Positions 1 through 6,452 are shown, counted from the stretch's first letter. The stretch is 8,580 bases of DNA from JBGPLH01 sp041486365 [NCBI: Thermodesulfobacteriota bacterium] (GCA_041486365.1 JBGPLH010000125.1:1-8580), one strand, 5' to 3'. Program-made: numbers and translations. Notes: generated by a model not told the origin, from the letters alone.

Positions 1-1
1 C

Positions 2-865
2 AAGTTCCATCGACTTGAAAACCGGATCCTTGTGTGGCGTGCCGAGGTTGTAGTCCTGCAGGTAGCGATAGCCGTCCTTGTTGATCAGGTAACCGCCCTC
101 GGCGCGGGCCGCTTCGGTGATCAGAATCCCGGTGAATGGCAGGCCCGTCGGGTGGTACTGCACGAACTCCATGTCCTTCAGCGGCACGCCGGCGCGGTAG
201 GCGATCGCCATGCCGTCGCCCGTCTTGATGGCCGCGTTCGTCGTGAAGGGGAACACGCGTCCCGCGCCGCCCGTGCAGATGATCACGGTCTTGCCGCCGA
301 TCGCGCGGAGCCTGCCGGTGTGTAGATCGATGGCCGTGACGCCGCGCACCTCGCCGTCCTCGACGAGGAGGGAAGTCACGAAGTGCTCGTCGTAGCGGAG
401 AATTCGATCGTACTTGAGCGACGTCTGGAAGAGGGCGTGGAGCATGTGGAAGCCGGTCTTGTCCGCGGCGTACAGCGTGCGCGGGACGGACATTCCGCCG
501 AAGGCGCGGGTCGAGACACGGCCGTCCGCGTCCCGGCTCCAGGGGCAACCCCAGTGCTCGAGCTGGATCAGCTCGCCAGGGGCCTCCCGGACGAACGTCT
601 CCACGGCGTCCTGGTCCGCGAGGAAGTCGCTTCCCTTGATGGTGTCGAAGGCGTGCAGATCGAGGCTGTCGCCGTTGTCGGTGCGCACCACGGCGCCGGT
701 CCCGCCCTCGGCGGACACGGTGTGGCTTCGCATCGGATAGACCTTGGAGACGACGGCGACGGTGATCTTCGGGTCGGCCTCGACCGCGGCGATCGCGGCC
801 CGGAGGCCCGCGCCTCCTCCGCCGACAAGGATGATGTCGTGAACGACCGAATCGGTGACGGACAT
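2..865 (-). CDS. frdA: Fumarate reductase/succinate dehydrogenase flavoprotein subunit, FrdA type (partial, N-terminal 288 aa)
   Basis: This is the catalytic flavoprotein of complex II or quinol:fumarate reductase, which interconverts succinate and fumarate at the cytoplasmic membrane face. Only the N-terminal half is present; the family is about 570-600 residues and the reading frame is open to the left edge. Visible features are a dinucleotide-binding loop [11 protein letters not shown] (residues 14-24) and [11 protein letters not shown], where His48 is the expected covalent FAD attachment residue. Further along are WGCPWSR (about 106-111), [11 protein letters not shown] (about 133-143), TGGAGRVF (about 198-205) and the substrate-site stretch EFVQYHPTG (His238) followed by TEAARAEGG (Glu251, Arg254). 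The window stops at the MEL that normally precedes GPRD, so the catalytic arginine is not seen. Several stretches resemble Escherichia coli FrdA more than SdhA. The ATG start at 865 has a strong GGAGGAG five bases upstream. The direction of the reaction in vivo cannot be read from sequence. FrdA/SdhA family membership is very secure. Confidence 0.95.
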   Translation of the reverse strand, partial: MSVTDSVVHDIILVGGGGAGLRAAIAAVEADPKITVAVVSKVYPMRSHTVSAEGGTGAVVRTDNGDSLDLHAFDTIKGSDFLADQDAVETFVREAPGELIQLEHWGCPWSRDADGRVSTRAFGGMSVPRTLYAADKTGFHMLHALFQTSLKYDRILRYDEHFVTSLLVEDGEVRGVTAIDLHTGRLRAIGGKTVIICTGGAGRVFPFTTNAAIKTGDGMAIAYRAGVPLKDMEFVQYHPTGLPFTGILITEAARAEGGYLINKDGYRYLQDYNLGTPHKDPVFKSMEL

Positions 866-870
866 GGGGG

Positions 871-877
871 CTCCTCC
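871..877 (-). promoter_or_regulatory. Ribosome binding site of the FrdA/SdhA gene
   Basis: GGAGGAG on the minus strand, five bases before the ATG at 865. This near-perfect Shine-Dalgarno sequence fixes the start, and translation from it begins directly before the FAD-binding loop. Confidence 0.8.
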
Positions 878-890
878 CGAAGCGCCCGTG

Positions 891-919
891 AAACTACCGC
901 GACACCGGAAGCGGGTCAA
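891..919 (-). promoter_or_regulatory. Candidate sigma70-type promoter for the FrdA/SdhA gene
   Basis: Read on the minus strand, TTGACC (914-919) matches the -35 consensus in five of six bases. It is followed after exactly 17 bases by TAGTTT (891-896), a weaker -10 with three of six matches. The predicted transcript would begin near 884, giving a leader of about 20 bases that contains the GGAGGAG ribosome binding site. The spacing and placement are good, but the -10 is weak, so this is a candidate only. Confidence 0.45.
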
Positions 920-1172
920 GCGAATCGGCCCCTTCGGGGGCGCGGAGCACACCGGAAAATGGAGGGGAAGCGGGAGGGCAGGGCTTCCCGGGAAGTACAT
1001 GCGCGGCGAACCGTCCGTTTCATCGGCGTCATTCGATGTACATGAGCGAGGCGCTGGGAGGAGGAGGACGATCCCGAGCTTGACCGCGGGGCGGCACTTG
1101 ATCCACCGTCAGGGTCGGCGGGAGCGGACGCAGCCCATCGTCCGCGGAGGAATGGCGGCCGGCTTCGCGACC

Positions 1173-1178
1173 GGAGGG
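1173..1178 (+). promoter_or_regulatory. Ribosome binding site selecting the GTG start of dprE1-like gene
   Basis: GGAGGG lies seven bases before the GTG at 1186. It supports this GTG as the start. The nearby ATG codons at 1152 and 1179 are out of frame with the conserved protein. Confidence 0.65.
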
Positions 1179-1185
1179 ATGCGAC

Positions 1186-2550
1186 GTGGAATCCAGCGGG
1201 GCGCCGATCCTCGAGCTTCACGGCTGGGGCCGGCATTCCCCCTCGCGATCCTTCGTCGCGAGGCCGGAGCGGGTGCGCGACGCGGTCCCGCCGCCGACGG
1301 GGCCCGTGATCCCCCGCGGCCTCGGCCGGAGTTACGGAGACGCGGCCACGCTCGAGGACGGGACCGTCCTGCTGATGGAGCGGCTCAACCGTTTCCTCGC
1401 CTTCGACGAGGCGGCCGGCGTTCTCACGGCCGAGGCCGGCGCGTCCATCGCCGACGTGATCGAGACCTTCGTCCCGCGGGGCTGGTTCCCTCCCGTGACG
1501 CCGGGGACGAAGCACGTCACCCTGGGCGGATGCGTCGCCGCGGACGTGCACGGGAAGAACCACCACCGCGACGGCGCTTTCGGCGCCCACGTGCGGGCGC
1601 TCCTGATCGTGCTGGCCGACGGCAGCCGCCGGCGCTGCTCACCGTCGGAAGAACCCGACCTATTCTGGGCAACGGTGGGAGGAATGGGGCTCACGGGGAT
1701 CGTCCTCGAGGTCACACTGCGGCTGGTGCGGATCGAGAGCGCCCTCATGCGGGTGGAGCATCGCCGGGCCGCCGACCTGGACGCGGTGCTCGCGCTGCTC
1801 GCGGATCCCGCCTGGGACGACGAAACGAGCATCGCGTGGATCGACGCGACGGCGAGGGAAGGGCGGATCGGAAGGGGCATCGCCATGCGGGGCCACCACG
1901 CGGCGAGGGCCGAGCTTTCCCCGCGCGTGAAGGATCCCCTGCGGTGGCGCGCGGGATCGGAGCGGGCGCTCCCCTGCGGTCTCCCCTCCGGCGCGCTGCG
2001 ACCCGGCCTCCTGGCGTGCTTCAACGATTTCTACTACGCCTGGCAGGGCAGGAAGGAGAGGCCCTTTCTCGCTCCCGCCGACGGCTACTTCTACCCTCTC
2101 GACGTGCTCGCCGACTGGAACCGCCTCTACGGCCGGCAGGGCTTCACGCAGTACCAGTGCGTGTTGCCGGACCGGTCGGCCGAGGCGGGGATCCGGCGCA
2201 TCCTGGAGGCGATACGGATCGCCCGCCGCCCGTCCACCCTCGCCGTGCTCAAGCGCTTCGGCCCGGCGGATCCCGCCCCTCTATCCTTCCCGATGGCGGG
2301 CTACACGCTCGCGATGGACTTCGCGCTGGCTGACCCGGACGTCTTCCCGTTGCTCGACGGGCTCGACGAGATCGTCGCCGGATGCGGCGGGCGGGTGTAC
2401 CTGGCCAAGGACGCGCGCCTGCGCCCGGAGGTCTTCCGGGCGATGTATCCGCGCTTCGCGGAGTGGCTTCGCGTCAAGCGGGCGGTCGATCCGGGCGACC
2501 GTTTCCAGTCCGACCTTTCCCGGAGGCTCGGGATGGGGGCATCCGCGTGA
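1186..2550 (+). CDS. dprE1: DprE1-like FAD-dependent decaprenylphosphoryl-ribose 2'-oxidase
   Basis: In mycobacteria DprE1 oxidises polyprenylphosphoryl-beta-D-ribose at the 2' carbon, the first half of the epimerisation that gives polyprenylphosphoryl-D-arabinose. The 454-residue product is close in length to the mycobacterial enzyme (about 461). The N-terminal half is a VAO/PCMH-type FAD-binding domain, with PRGLGRSYGDAA (about 44-55), PGTKHVTLGGCVAADVHGKNHH (about 105-127) and FWATVGGMGLTGI. His122 and Lys124 match active-site His132 and Lys134 of Mycobacterium tuberculosis DprE1 as I recall the alignment. The C-terminal half has FYPLDVLADWNRLYG, RFGPADPAPLSFP, YLAKDAR (Lys408, matching Lys418) and MYPRFAEW. 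The residue matching Cys387, the covalent target of benzothiazinones, appears to be Ala376 in GYTLAMDF. The GTG start has GGAGGG seven bases upstream. The stop overlaps the next start in GTGA, pointing to coupled translation with the dprE2-like gene. The exact polyprenyl lipid used is unknown. Confidence 0.93.
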   Translation: MESSGAPILELHGWGRHSPSRSFVARPERVRDAVPPPTGPVIPRGLGRSYGDAATLEDGTVLLMERLNRFLAFDEAAGVLTAEAGASIADVIETFVPRGWFPPVTPGTKHVTLGGCVAADVHGKNHHRDGAFGAHVRALLIVLADGSRRRCSPSEEPDLFWATVGGMGLTGIVLEVTLRLVRIESALMRVEHRRAADLDAVLALLADPAWDDETSIAWIDATAREGRIGRGIAMRGHHAARAELSPRVKDPLRWRAGSERALPCGLPSGALRPGLLACFNDFYYAWQGRKERPFLAPADGYFYPLDVLADWNRLYGRQGFTQYQCVLPDRSAEAGIRRILEAIRIARRPSTLAVLKRFGPADPAPLSFPMAGYTLAMDFALADPDVFPLLDGLDEIVAGCGGRVYLAKDARLRPEVFRAMYPRFAEWLRVKRAVDPGDRFQSDLSRRLGMGASA

Positions 2551-3287
2551 AGGGGGGCGTCCTGATCCTCGGAGCCACCTCGGCTATCGCGCGGGCCGCG
2601 GCGGCGGCCTTTGCCGCCCGCGGGCGCTCGCTCTACCTCGCGGCGCGCGACACGGACGAGCTGGCGCGCACCGCTTCCGATCTGGCCATCCGGTACGGCG
2701 TCGACGTGGCCTTCGGCCCCTTCGACGCGGACGACCTCCCGGGGCACGCGAAGATCCTCGAGGACGCGGAGGCACGGATGGGGCGTATCGACGGTGTCCT
2801 GCTCGCCTTCGGGCTCCTCGGGGACCGGGGGAAGTGGACCCGGGAGGTGGATGAAGCGCTGCGGATCATCCAGGTCAACTTCACCGACGCGGTTTCCATC
2901 CTCGTCCACTGCGCCGCGTACTTCGAGCGGCGCCGCTCCGGATTCATCATCGGCCTGTCCAGCGTGGCCGGGGATCGGGGGCGGCGGAGCAACTATCCCT
3001 ACGGAGCCGCGAAGGGCGCGCTCAGCCTCTACCTCCAGGGCCTGCGCGGCCGCCTGCATCCCGCCGGCGTCCGGGTGCTCACCGTGAAGCCCGGCTTCGT
3101 GGACACGCCGATGATCTACGGGCTTCCCGGGACATTCCTGGTCGCTTCCCCGCAAAGGGTCGGCGAGGCGGTGGTCCGCGCGCTGGAGCGGGGGAAAGAC
3201 GTCGCCTACGTCCCCTGGTTCTGGCGGCCCATCATGGCGATCGTGAAGCTCCTGCCCGAGGCGCTGGCCAAGCGCCTGGACTTCTAG
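2547..3287 (+). CDS. dprE2: DprE2-like short-chain dehydrogenase (decaprenylphosphoryl-2-keto-pentose reductase)
   Basis: This NAD(P)H-dependent reductase of the classical short-chain dehydrogenase fold is expected to reduce the 2-keto intermediate made by DprE1 to polyprenylphosphoryl-D-arabinose. The product is 246 residues, against about 254 for mycobacterial DprE2. The cofactor loop is GATSAIA (9-15), with Ala where most family members have the last Gly. LAFGLLGD (about 87-94) replaces the usual NNAG and is characteristic of DprE2. Asn111, Ser139, Tyr152 and Lys156 form the catalytic set, within SSVAGDRGRRSNYPYGAAK (138-156). PGFVDTPM follows, as usual in the family. The GTG start at 2547 overlaps the stop of dprE1 by four bases, and the glycine motif begins nine residues in, so an upstream in-frame start is not needed. 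A lone SDR of this size could have many substrates; the strict pairing with dprE1 and ubiA carries the assignment. Confidence 0.9.
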   Translation: MKGGVLILGATSAIARAAAAAFAARGRSLYLAARDTDELARTASDLAIRYGVDVAFGPFDADDLPGHAKILEDAEARMGRIDGVLLAFGLLGDRGKWTREVDEALRIIQVNFTDAVSILVHCAAYFERRRSGFIIGLSSVAGDRGRRSNYPYGAAKGALSLYLQGLRGRLHPAGVRVLTVKPGFVDTPMIYGLPGTFLVASPQRVGEAVVRALERGKDVAYVPWFWRPIMAIVKLLPEALAKRLDF

Positions 3288-3292
3288 GAAGG
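3287..3292 (+). promoter_or_regulatory. Ribosome binding site choosing ATG 3297 over GTG 3294
   Basis: GGAAGG (3287-3292) begins on the last base of the dprE2-like stop codon. It lies four bases before the ATG at 3297 but only one base before the alternative in-frame GTG at 3294, so the ATG is the better start. Confidence 0.5.
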
Positions 3293-3296
3293 CGTG

Positions 3297-4169
3297 ATGG
3301 GGAAAGTGCGAGACCTGCTGCGCCTCCTGCGTCCGGCCCAGTGGACGAAGAACACCTTCGTCCTCACCGGGCTGGTCTTCGGTCATGCCTGGGGCGACCT
3401 CCGTCTCGTGCGGGAAGTCTTCACGGCCGCCGCGGCCTTCTGCCTTCTTTCCAGCGCCACCTACGTCGTGAACGACGTCGCCGACATCGATCGCGACCGC
3501 CGGCACCCGACGAAGAGGCTTCGCCCCCTCGCTACGGGCGCGGTGACGGTCCGCGCGGGCCTCCTGCTGGCGGGCGTGCTGGCAATCGCGGGCCTTCTCT
3601 TGGGTCGTCTCGCCTCGCCGGGCGTCTTCTTCCTCCTGCTCCTGTACGCGGGCCTGAGCCTTTCCTACTCCTTCCGCCTCCGGCGGATCGTCCTCCTCGA
3701 CGTCTTCGTGATCGCGTCCGGGTTCATGCTGCGCATTCTCGCGGGGACCGAGGGAGTCGGGATTCCGCCCTCGCGCTGGCTGCTCCTGTGCGGCCTGATG
3801 CTCACGCTCTTCCTGGGCTTCGCGAAGCGGCGCGCCGAGGCGGACTGGATCCGGCGGGGAGAAGGTGGGAGCGACACGGGCTCGGGCCGCTACACGGTCG
3901 AGTTGCTCGACGCCACGCTCGTCATCTGCGCCGCCGGCGTGATCCTCGCCTACAGCCTCTACACGATGAGCCCGGACACCATCCGGACCCACGGGACCGA
4001 GAACCTGATCTACACGGTGCCCTTCATAATGTACGGGATCTTCCGCTATCTGTTTCTTCTCCTCGATCGAACGGGAGGGGCCGATCCGGCCGGGGATCTC
4101 CTGCGCGATCCGCACCTGCTCCTCACCGGCGCGGGATGGCTCCTTCTCACGATCCTGCTGATCCGCTGA
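3297..4169 (+). CDS. ubiA: UbiA-family decaprenyl-phosphate phosphoribosyltransferase (DPPR synthase)
   Basis: This integral membrane prenyltransferase-fold enzyme is expected to transfer 5-phosphoribose from PRPP to polyprenyl phosphate, the committed step towards DPA, as mycobacterial Rv3806c does. The product is 290 residues with about nine hydrophobic segments. LLRPAQWTKNTFV (10-22) opens the protein. The first Asp-rich motif is NDVADIDRDRRHPTKRLRP (59-77; Asn59, Asp60, Asp63, Asp67), with the HPxKRxRP extension typical of the phosphoribosyl rather than the quinone-prenylating branch. A second conserved stretch, LDVFVIASGFMLRILAGT, covers about 134-151, and KRRAE follows near 177-181. The C-terminal half has DLLRDPHLLL near 267-276. 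The gene starts nine bases after the dprE2-like stop and is surely cotranscribed. No homologue of the 5-phosphate phosphatase that acts between this step and DprE1 is seen in the window. Homogentisate or hydroxybenzoate prenylation is unlikely given the motif and context. Confidence 0.92.
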   Translation: MGKVRDLLRLLRPAQWTKNTFVLTGLVFGHAWGDLRLVREVFTAAAAFCLLSSATYVVNDVADIDRDRRHPTKRLRPLATGAVTVRAGLLLAGVLAIAGLLLGRLASPGVFFLLLLYAGLSLSYSFRLRRIVLLDVFVIASGFMLRILAGTEGVGIPPSRWLLLCGLMLTLFLGFAKRRAEADWIRRGEGGSDTGSGRYTVELLDATLVICAAGVILAYSLYTMSPDTIRTHGTENLIYTVPFIMYGIFRYLFLLLDRTGGADPAGDLLRDPHLLLTGAGWLLLTILLIR

Positions 4170-4200
4170 CGCGGCCCTCTCGCTTAGCCCGCATCCGCCG

Positions 4201-4246
4201 TGGCCCTCGGAGCAAAGCGATCAGGGGCCCGGCCCGGAGAGGGCCA
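4201..4246. terminator. Weak inverted repeat at the convergent 3' ends
   Basis: Between the ends of the convergent ubiA-like and GT-C genes, TGGCCCTC (4201-4208) pairs perfectly with GAGGGCCA (4239-4246). The 30-base interior contains GGGCCCGGCCC. GGCCCTCTC (4173-4181) can alternatively pair with GAGAGGGCC (4237-4245). There is no T-tract on either strand and part lies inside the GT-C coding region. It could serve as a bidirectional, Rho-assisted or structure-only transcript end, but in GC-rich DNA such repeats also arise by chance. Confidence 0.2.
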
Positions 4247-5783
4247 GGGCCCGCTCGGAGGCGCGGCGCGCGGCGTCGGGCTTCCCCTCCAGCGCGAGGA
4301 CTTTCCCGAGCTGGCGCCAGACCTCCGCGCGCCGGGGATCGATGGCGATGGCCTGACGGATCGCCGCGTCCGCCTGCGGCAGAAGACCGAGCTGCTCGTA
4401 GGCAATCGAGAGGTGGAAACTCGCCTTGAGGCCGCTCTCTCCCTCCGGGAGGATGCGCTGGGCCGCCTGCAGCTCGGGCACTGCCGCTTTCGTCTTCCCG
4501 GCGAGCAGGAGCGCGTTGCCATAGTTGGATCGCATGAGCGCCGACGCCGGGCTGGCCCTGACGGCCGCCCCGAAGAGCGTCAGGTCGTCGCGCCACTCCG
4601 CGTTGCGCCGGATCGTGAGCGTGCCCCACAGGGAGACGATCGCAAGGATCAGCGCCCCTGTGGTCCCGCGCCGGGGCGCGCCGCGCGCGAGCGGGCCTGC
4701 CGCGAGCCAGTCGCCCGCGATCACGGCCAGGGCCACCGAGGGGAGGTAAAGGGTCCGTTCGGCGAAGAGGAGCGGAACGGGAACGAGGAGGTTCGACACC
4801 GGGAAGTAGGTGGCCGCGGCCCAGAAGATCATCGCGAAGCGGCGAGGGACGGACCAGGCCCTGAAAGTGAGGAAGGCGCAGGCGAGCGCGATCAACGCTC
4901 CCGCGAGCACCCGAGGCTCGATCCCCGTCGGGATGGGGATCTGGTTGAACGAGTAGTCCGGCGACAGGCGGATCGGGAGGATCAGAAGGCGAACGGCGCG
5001 ATCGAAGACCTTCAGGAAGGTGATGAGCCGGACTCCGGGGGGCTCCCCGTAGAGGAGCCCGGGAACCAGGTGACGCGGCCGATCGAGGAGCCACCCCGTG
5101 GCCTCCAGGCGCAACGCGAGATTGAGGAAGAGGGCCGCGCCGCAGACGAGGAGGGCGGAGAGCAGACGCCGTCTTCCCGCCGGATCGCGCAGCCGCGTCG
5201 CGCCGGCCTCGATCACGACGAGCACCGCGGGGAGCACCACGGCGTGCTCCTTGCAGAAGATCCCCAGGCCGTAGGCAGCGCCCAGGCCCGCAAGGTCGCG
5301 CGTCCGTCCGGTTTCCCGGTAGCGGAGCCAGAAGAGCGCCGCTGCCACGAAGGAGAGCGCGGCGAGGAGATCCGATCGCCCGGTGATCCAGGCGGCCGCC
5401 TCCGTGTGGATCGGATGGGCGGCGAAGAGGATCCCGGCGAGGAGAGCGCCGGCCGGGGGAACGCCGAGCCTGCGCGCGAGGGGCACCACGAGCGCGGAGA
5501 TGAGCGCATGGAGGAGAACGTTCACCAGGTGGTAGCCCGCGGGCCGCTCGCCGTGGAGCGCGTAGTCGAGGGCGTAGGAGGTCGTCGTGACGGGGCGGAA
5601 ATAGCCTCCGAGCCGATCGCCGGCCCAGTAGGCGCCGGTCCAGATTCCCGGCACGCTCCGTAACGCGTGGACGCGTGTGTCCCGGAGGATCACGGGGACG
5701 TCGTCGAAGGCGAAGCCGTTGCGCAGCGAATTGGCGTACAGGACGAAGGCGAGCGCGAAGACGAGGCCGGAGGCTCCTTTCAC
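4221..5783 (-). CDS. Polytopic GT-C-type glycosyltransferase with C-terminal TPRs (Tmtc/PMT-like)
   Basis: The product is a 520-residue membrane protein with about ten hydrophobic segments between residues 5 and 391, followed by a soluble tail of roughly three tetratricopeptide repeats (about 414-516). The first loop carries FAFDDVPVILRD with an acidic pair, Asp27-Asp28, at the place where GT-C enzymes keep their catalytic or metal-binding acid. Other family stretches are RPVTTTSYALDYALHG (63-78), GYHLVNVLLH (83-92), AAHPIHTEAAAWITGRSDLL (121-140), FPVSNLL (327-333), AERTLYLPS (341-349) and RRNAEWRDDLTLF (392-404). GT-C proteins of this layout use lipid-phosphate sugars and act on the outer membrane face; eukaryotic Tmtc proteins are O-mannosyltransferases. 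The GTG start at 5783 overlaps the stop of the upstream secreted-protein gene in GTGA. An open frame continues upstream but only as a shadow of that gene. The sugar and acceptor are unknown. Proximity to the DPA genes makes D-arabinofuranose a candidate, by inference only. Confidence 0.82.
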   Translation of the reverse strand: MKGASGLVFALAFVLYANSLRNGFAFDDVPVILRDTRVHALRSVPGIWTGAYWAGDRLGGYFRPVTTTSYALDYALHGERPAGYHLVNVLLHALISALVVPLARRLGVPPAGALLAGILFAAHPIHTEAAAWITGRSDLLAALSFVAAALFWLRYRETGRTRDLAGLGAAYGLGIFCKEHAVVLPAVLVVIEAGATRLRDPAGRRRLLSALLVCGAALFLNLALRLEATGWLLDRPRHLVPGLLYGEPPGVRLITFLKVFDRAVRLLILPIRLSPDYSFNQIPIPTGIEPRVLAGALIALACAFLTFRAWSVPRRFAMIFWAAATYFPVSNLLVPVPLLFAERTLYLPSVALAVIAGDWLAAGPLARGAPRRGTTGALILAIVSLWGTLTIRRNAEWRDDLTLFGAAVRASPASALMRSNYGNALLLAGKTKAAVPELQAAQRILPEGESGLKASFHLSIAYEQLGLLPQADAAIRQAIAIDPRRAEVWRQLGKVLALEGKPDAARRASERALALSGPGP

Positions 5784-6436
5784 GGACGACGACCACGGAT
5801 CGCCGGGAGAGCGGCCGCTCCCAGGATCAGGATGAGCGTGAATGCGCCTGCGGGAGAAAGGATCGGCACCCCGCTCGCCGGCGCGTCCACGCGGATGAAC
5901 GCCTCGTCGGCGTCCCCGTCCACGATGTTCTCGCCGGGAGGGACGTTCACTCCGGTGACGAGGAGCGTCCAATCGGCGGCGCCGTCGGAAACGAGCGCGG
6001 CGAGGTCGTAGGTCACGCTGAAGAGGCTCGTCACGCCGGGGGCCGAGCCGAAATTCGAGAGAACGAGGGCGAGGCTGCCGCCTCCCGGGTCGCCGTTGAA
6101 CCCGCTCACGAACCCGAGCCCCGTCAGCTCCGCGCTGCTCGCGAAATCCACCTCTCCCGTGTCGATCACGATGGCGCTGGAGTGGCTCGAGAGCGTGAAG
6201 GGGCTGTCGAGCACGACGGTGAAGGTGATCTGCGTGTCGGCGGGGCCGGGCGTGACGGTGACGAGCCCGTCGCTCTCCTTGATGTTGGAGGCAAGGGGGC
6301 CCGAGACATTCCCGGATGCGTTCACGTGCACGCCGACGTTCTGGGCGAAGACCTGCGGCGCGAGGACGGGGAGAAGGAGGCACCCGAGCAGGGTGGACAG
6401 GACGGACCTTCGATGGGAGAACTGAACGGCGTTCAC
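5780..6436 (-). CDS. Secreted beta-rich protein with IPTL/PEP-CTERM-like C-terminal tail
   Basis: The 218-residue product has a Sec signal peptide: basic HRR at 8-10, a hydrophobic core at about 12-27 and likely cleavage after VFA (Ala31) before QN. The mature part (32-187) is rich in Thr, Ser, Val, Gly and Asp, has no cysteine, and reads as alternating beta strands. Some of its pattern recalls cohesin-like domains (VTVTPGPADTQITFTVVLDS, 60-79), but I cannot assign a family. The C-terminus has VPILSPAGAF (190-199), a hydrophobic helix up to about 213 and a basic end RGRRP (214-218). This is the layout of IPTL-CTERM/PEP-CTERM sorting signals, whose canonical motif is closer to VPTLSPWG. Such tails are usually processed by an exosortase or rhombosortase-like protease encoded elsewhere. 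The GTG start at 6436 has CAGGGGG just upstream and puts the basic residues at the right place for a signal peptide. The gene is coupled to the downstream GT-C gene by a four-base overlap, suggesting a shared function. Its role is unknown. Confidence 0.75.
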   Translation of the reverse strand: MNAVQFSHRRSVLSTLLGCLLLPVLAPQVFAQNVGVHVNASGNVSGPLASNIKESDGLVTVTPGPADTQITFTVVLDSPFTLSSHSSAIVIDTGEVDFASSAELTGLGFVSGFNGDPGGGSLALVLSNFGSAPGVTSLFSVTYDLAALVSDGAADWTLLVTGVNVPPGENIVDGDADEAFIRVDAPASGVPILSPAGAFTLILILGAAALPAIRGRRP

Positions 6437-6452
6437 GCGGCCCCCTGACCAT

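Larger units (their letters stand above)
866..1185. other. Divergent intergenic region between frdA-like and dprE1-like genes
   Basis: This 320 bp stretch separates two divergently transcribed genes. On its left it holds the ribosome binding site and promoter candidate of the flavoprotein gene, and on its right the GGAGGG of the dprE1-like gene. It also contains a five-base-pair hairpin with a TTCG tetraloop (928-941, GCCCC-TTCG-GGGGC), an 8-base palindrome ATGTACAT (1036-1043), and two direct copies of GTACATG (995-1001 and 1038-1044). I see no convincing promoter for the plus-strand operon and no small gene with credible codon pattern. The open frames crossing it are continuations of noncoding frames from neighbouring genes. 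Confidence 0.6.

Noticed and set aside
928-941. GCCCC-TTCG-GGGGC hairpin as a terminator
   Set aside because: It has only five base pairs, no T-tract, and lies upstream of the candidate promoter between divergent genes, where no transcript should end.
1036-1043. ATGTACAT palindrome and paired GTACATG copies as an operator
   Set aside because: These are only seven to eight bases, do not lie at a recognisable promoter, and could occur by chance.
1057-1082. GGAGGAGGAGG purine run as the ribosome binding site of a small gene
   Set aside because: No ATG or GTG lies at a suitable distance. The only candidate is a TTG at 1080 that opens the shadow frame described above.
855-2333. A 492-codon plus-strand frame starting in the flavoprotein gene and crossing the intergenic region into dprE1
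   Set aside because: It is in a different frame from dprE1 and its product is Arg/Gly/Pro-rich without motifs. The DprE1 frame is clearly the coding one.
2301-4115. A 604-codon open frame on the minus strand across dprE1, dprE2 and ubiA
   Set aside because: It is antisense to three well-recognised genes and its product shows no domain pattern, only charged low-complexity sequence.
5784-6452. Upstream in-frame extension of the GT-C gene to position 6452
   Set aside because: This extension is antisense-independent but out of frame with the secreted-protein gene that occupies the same strand and DNA. Its residues are Arg/Pro/His-rich shadow sequence, and the first membrane helix starts right after GTG 5783.
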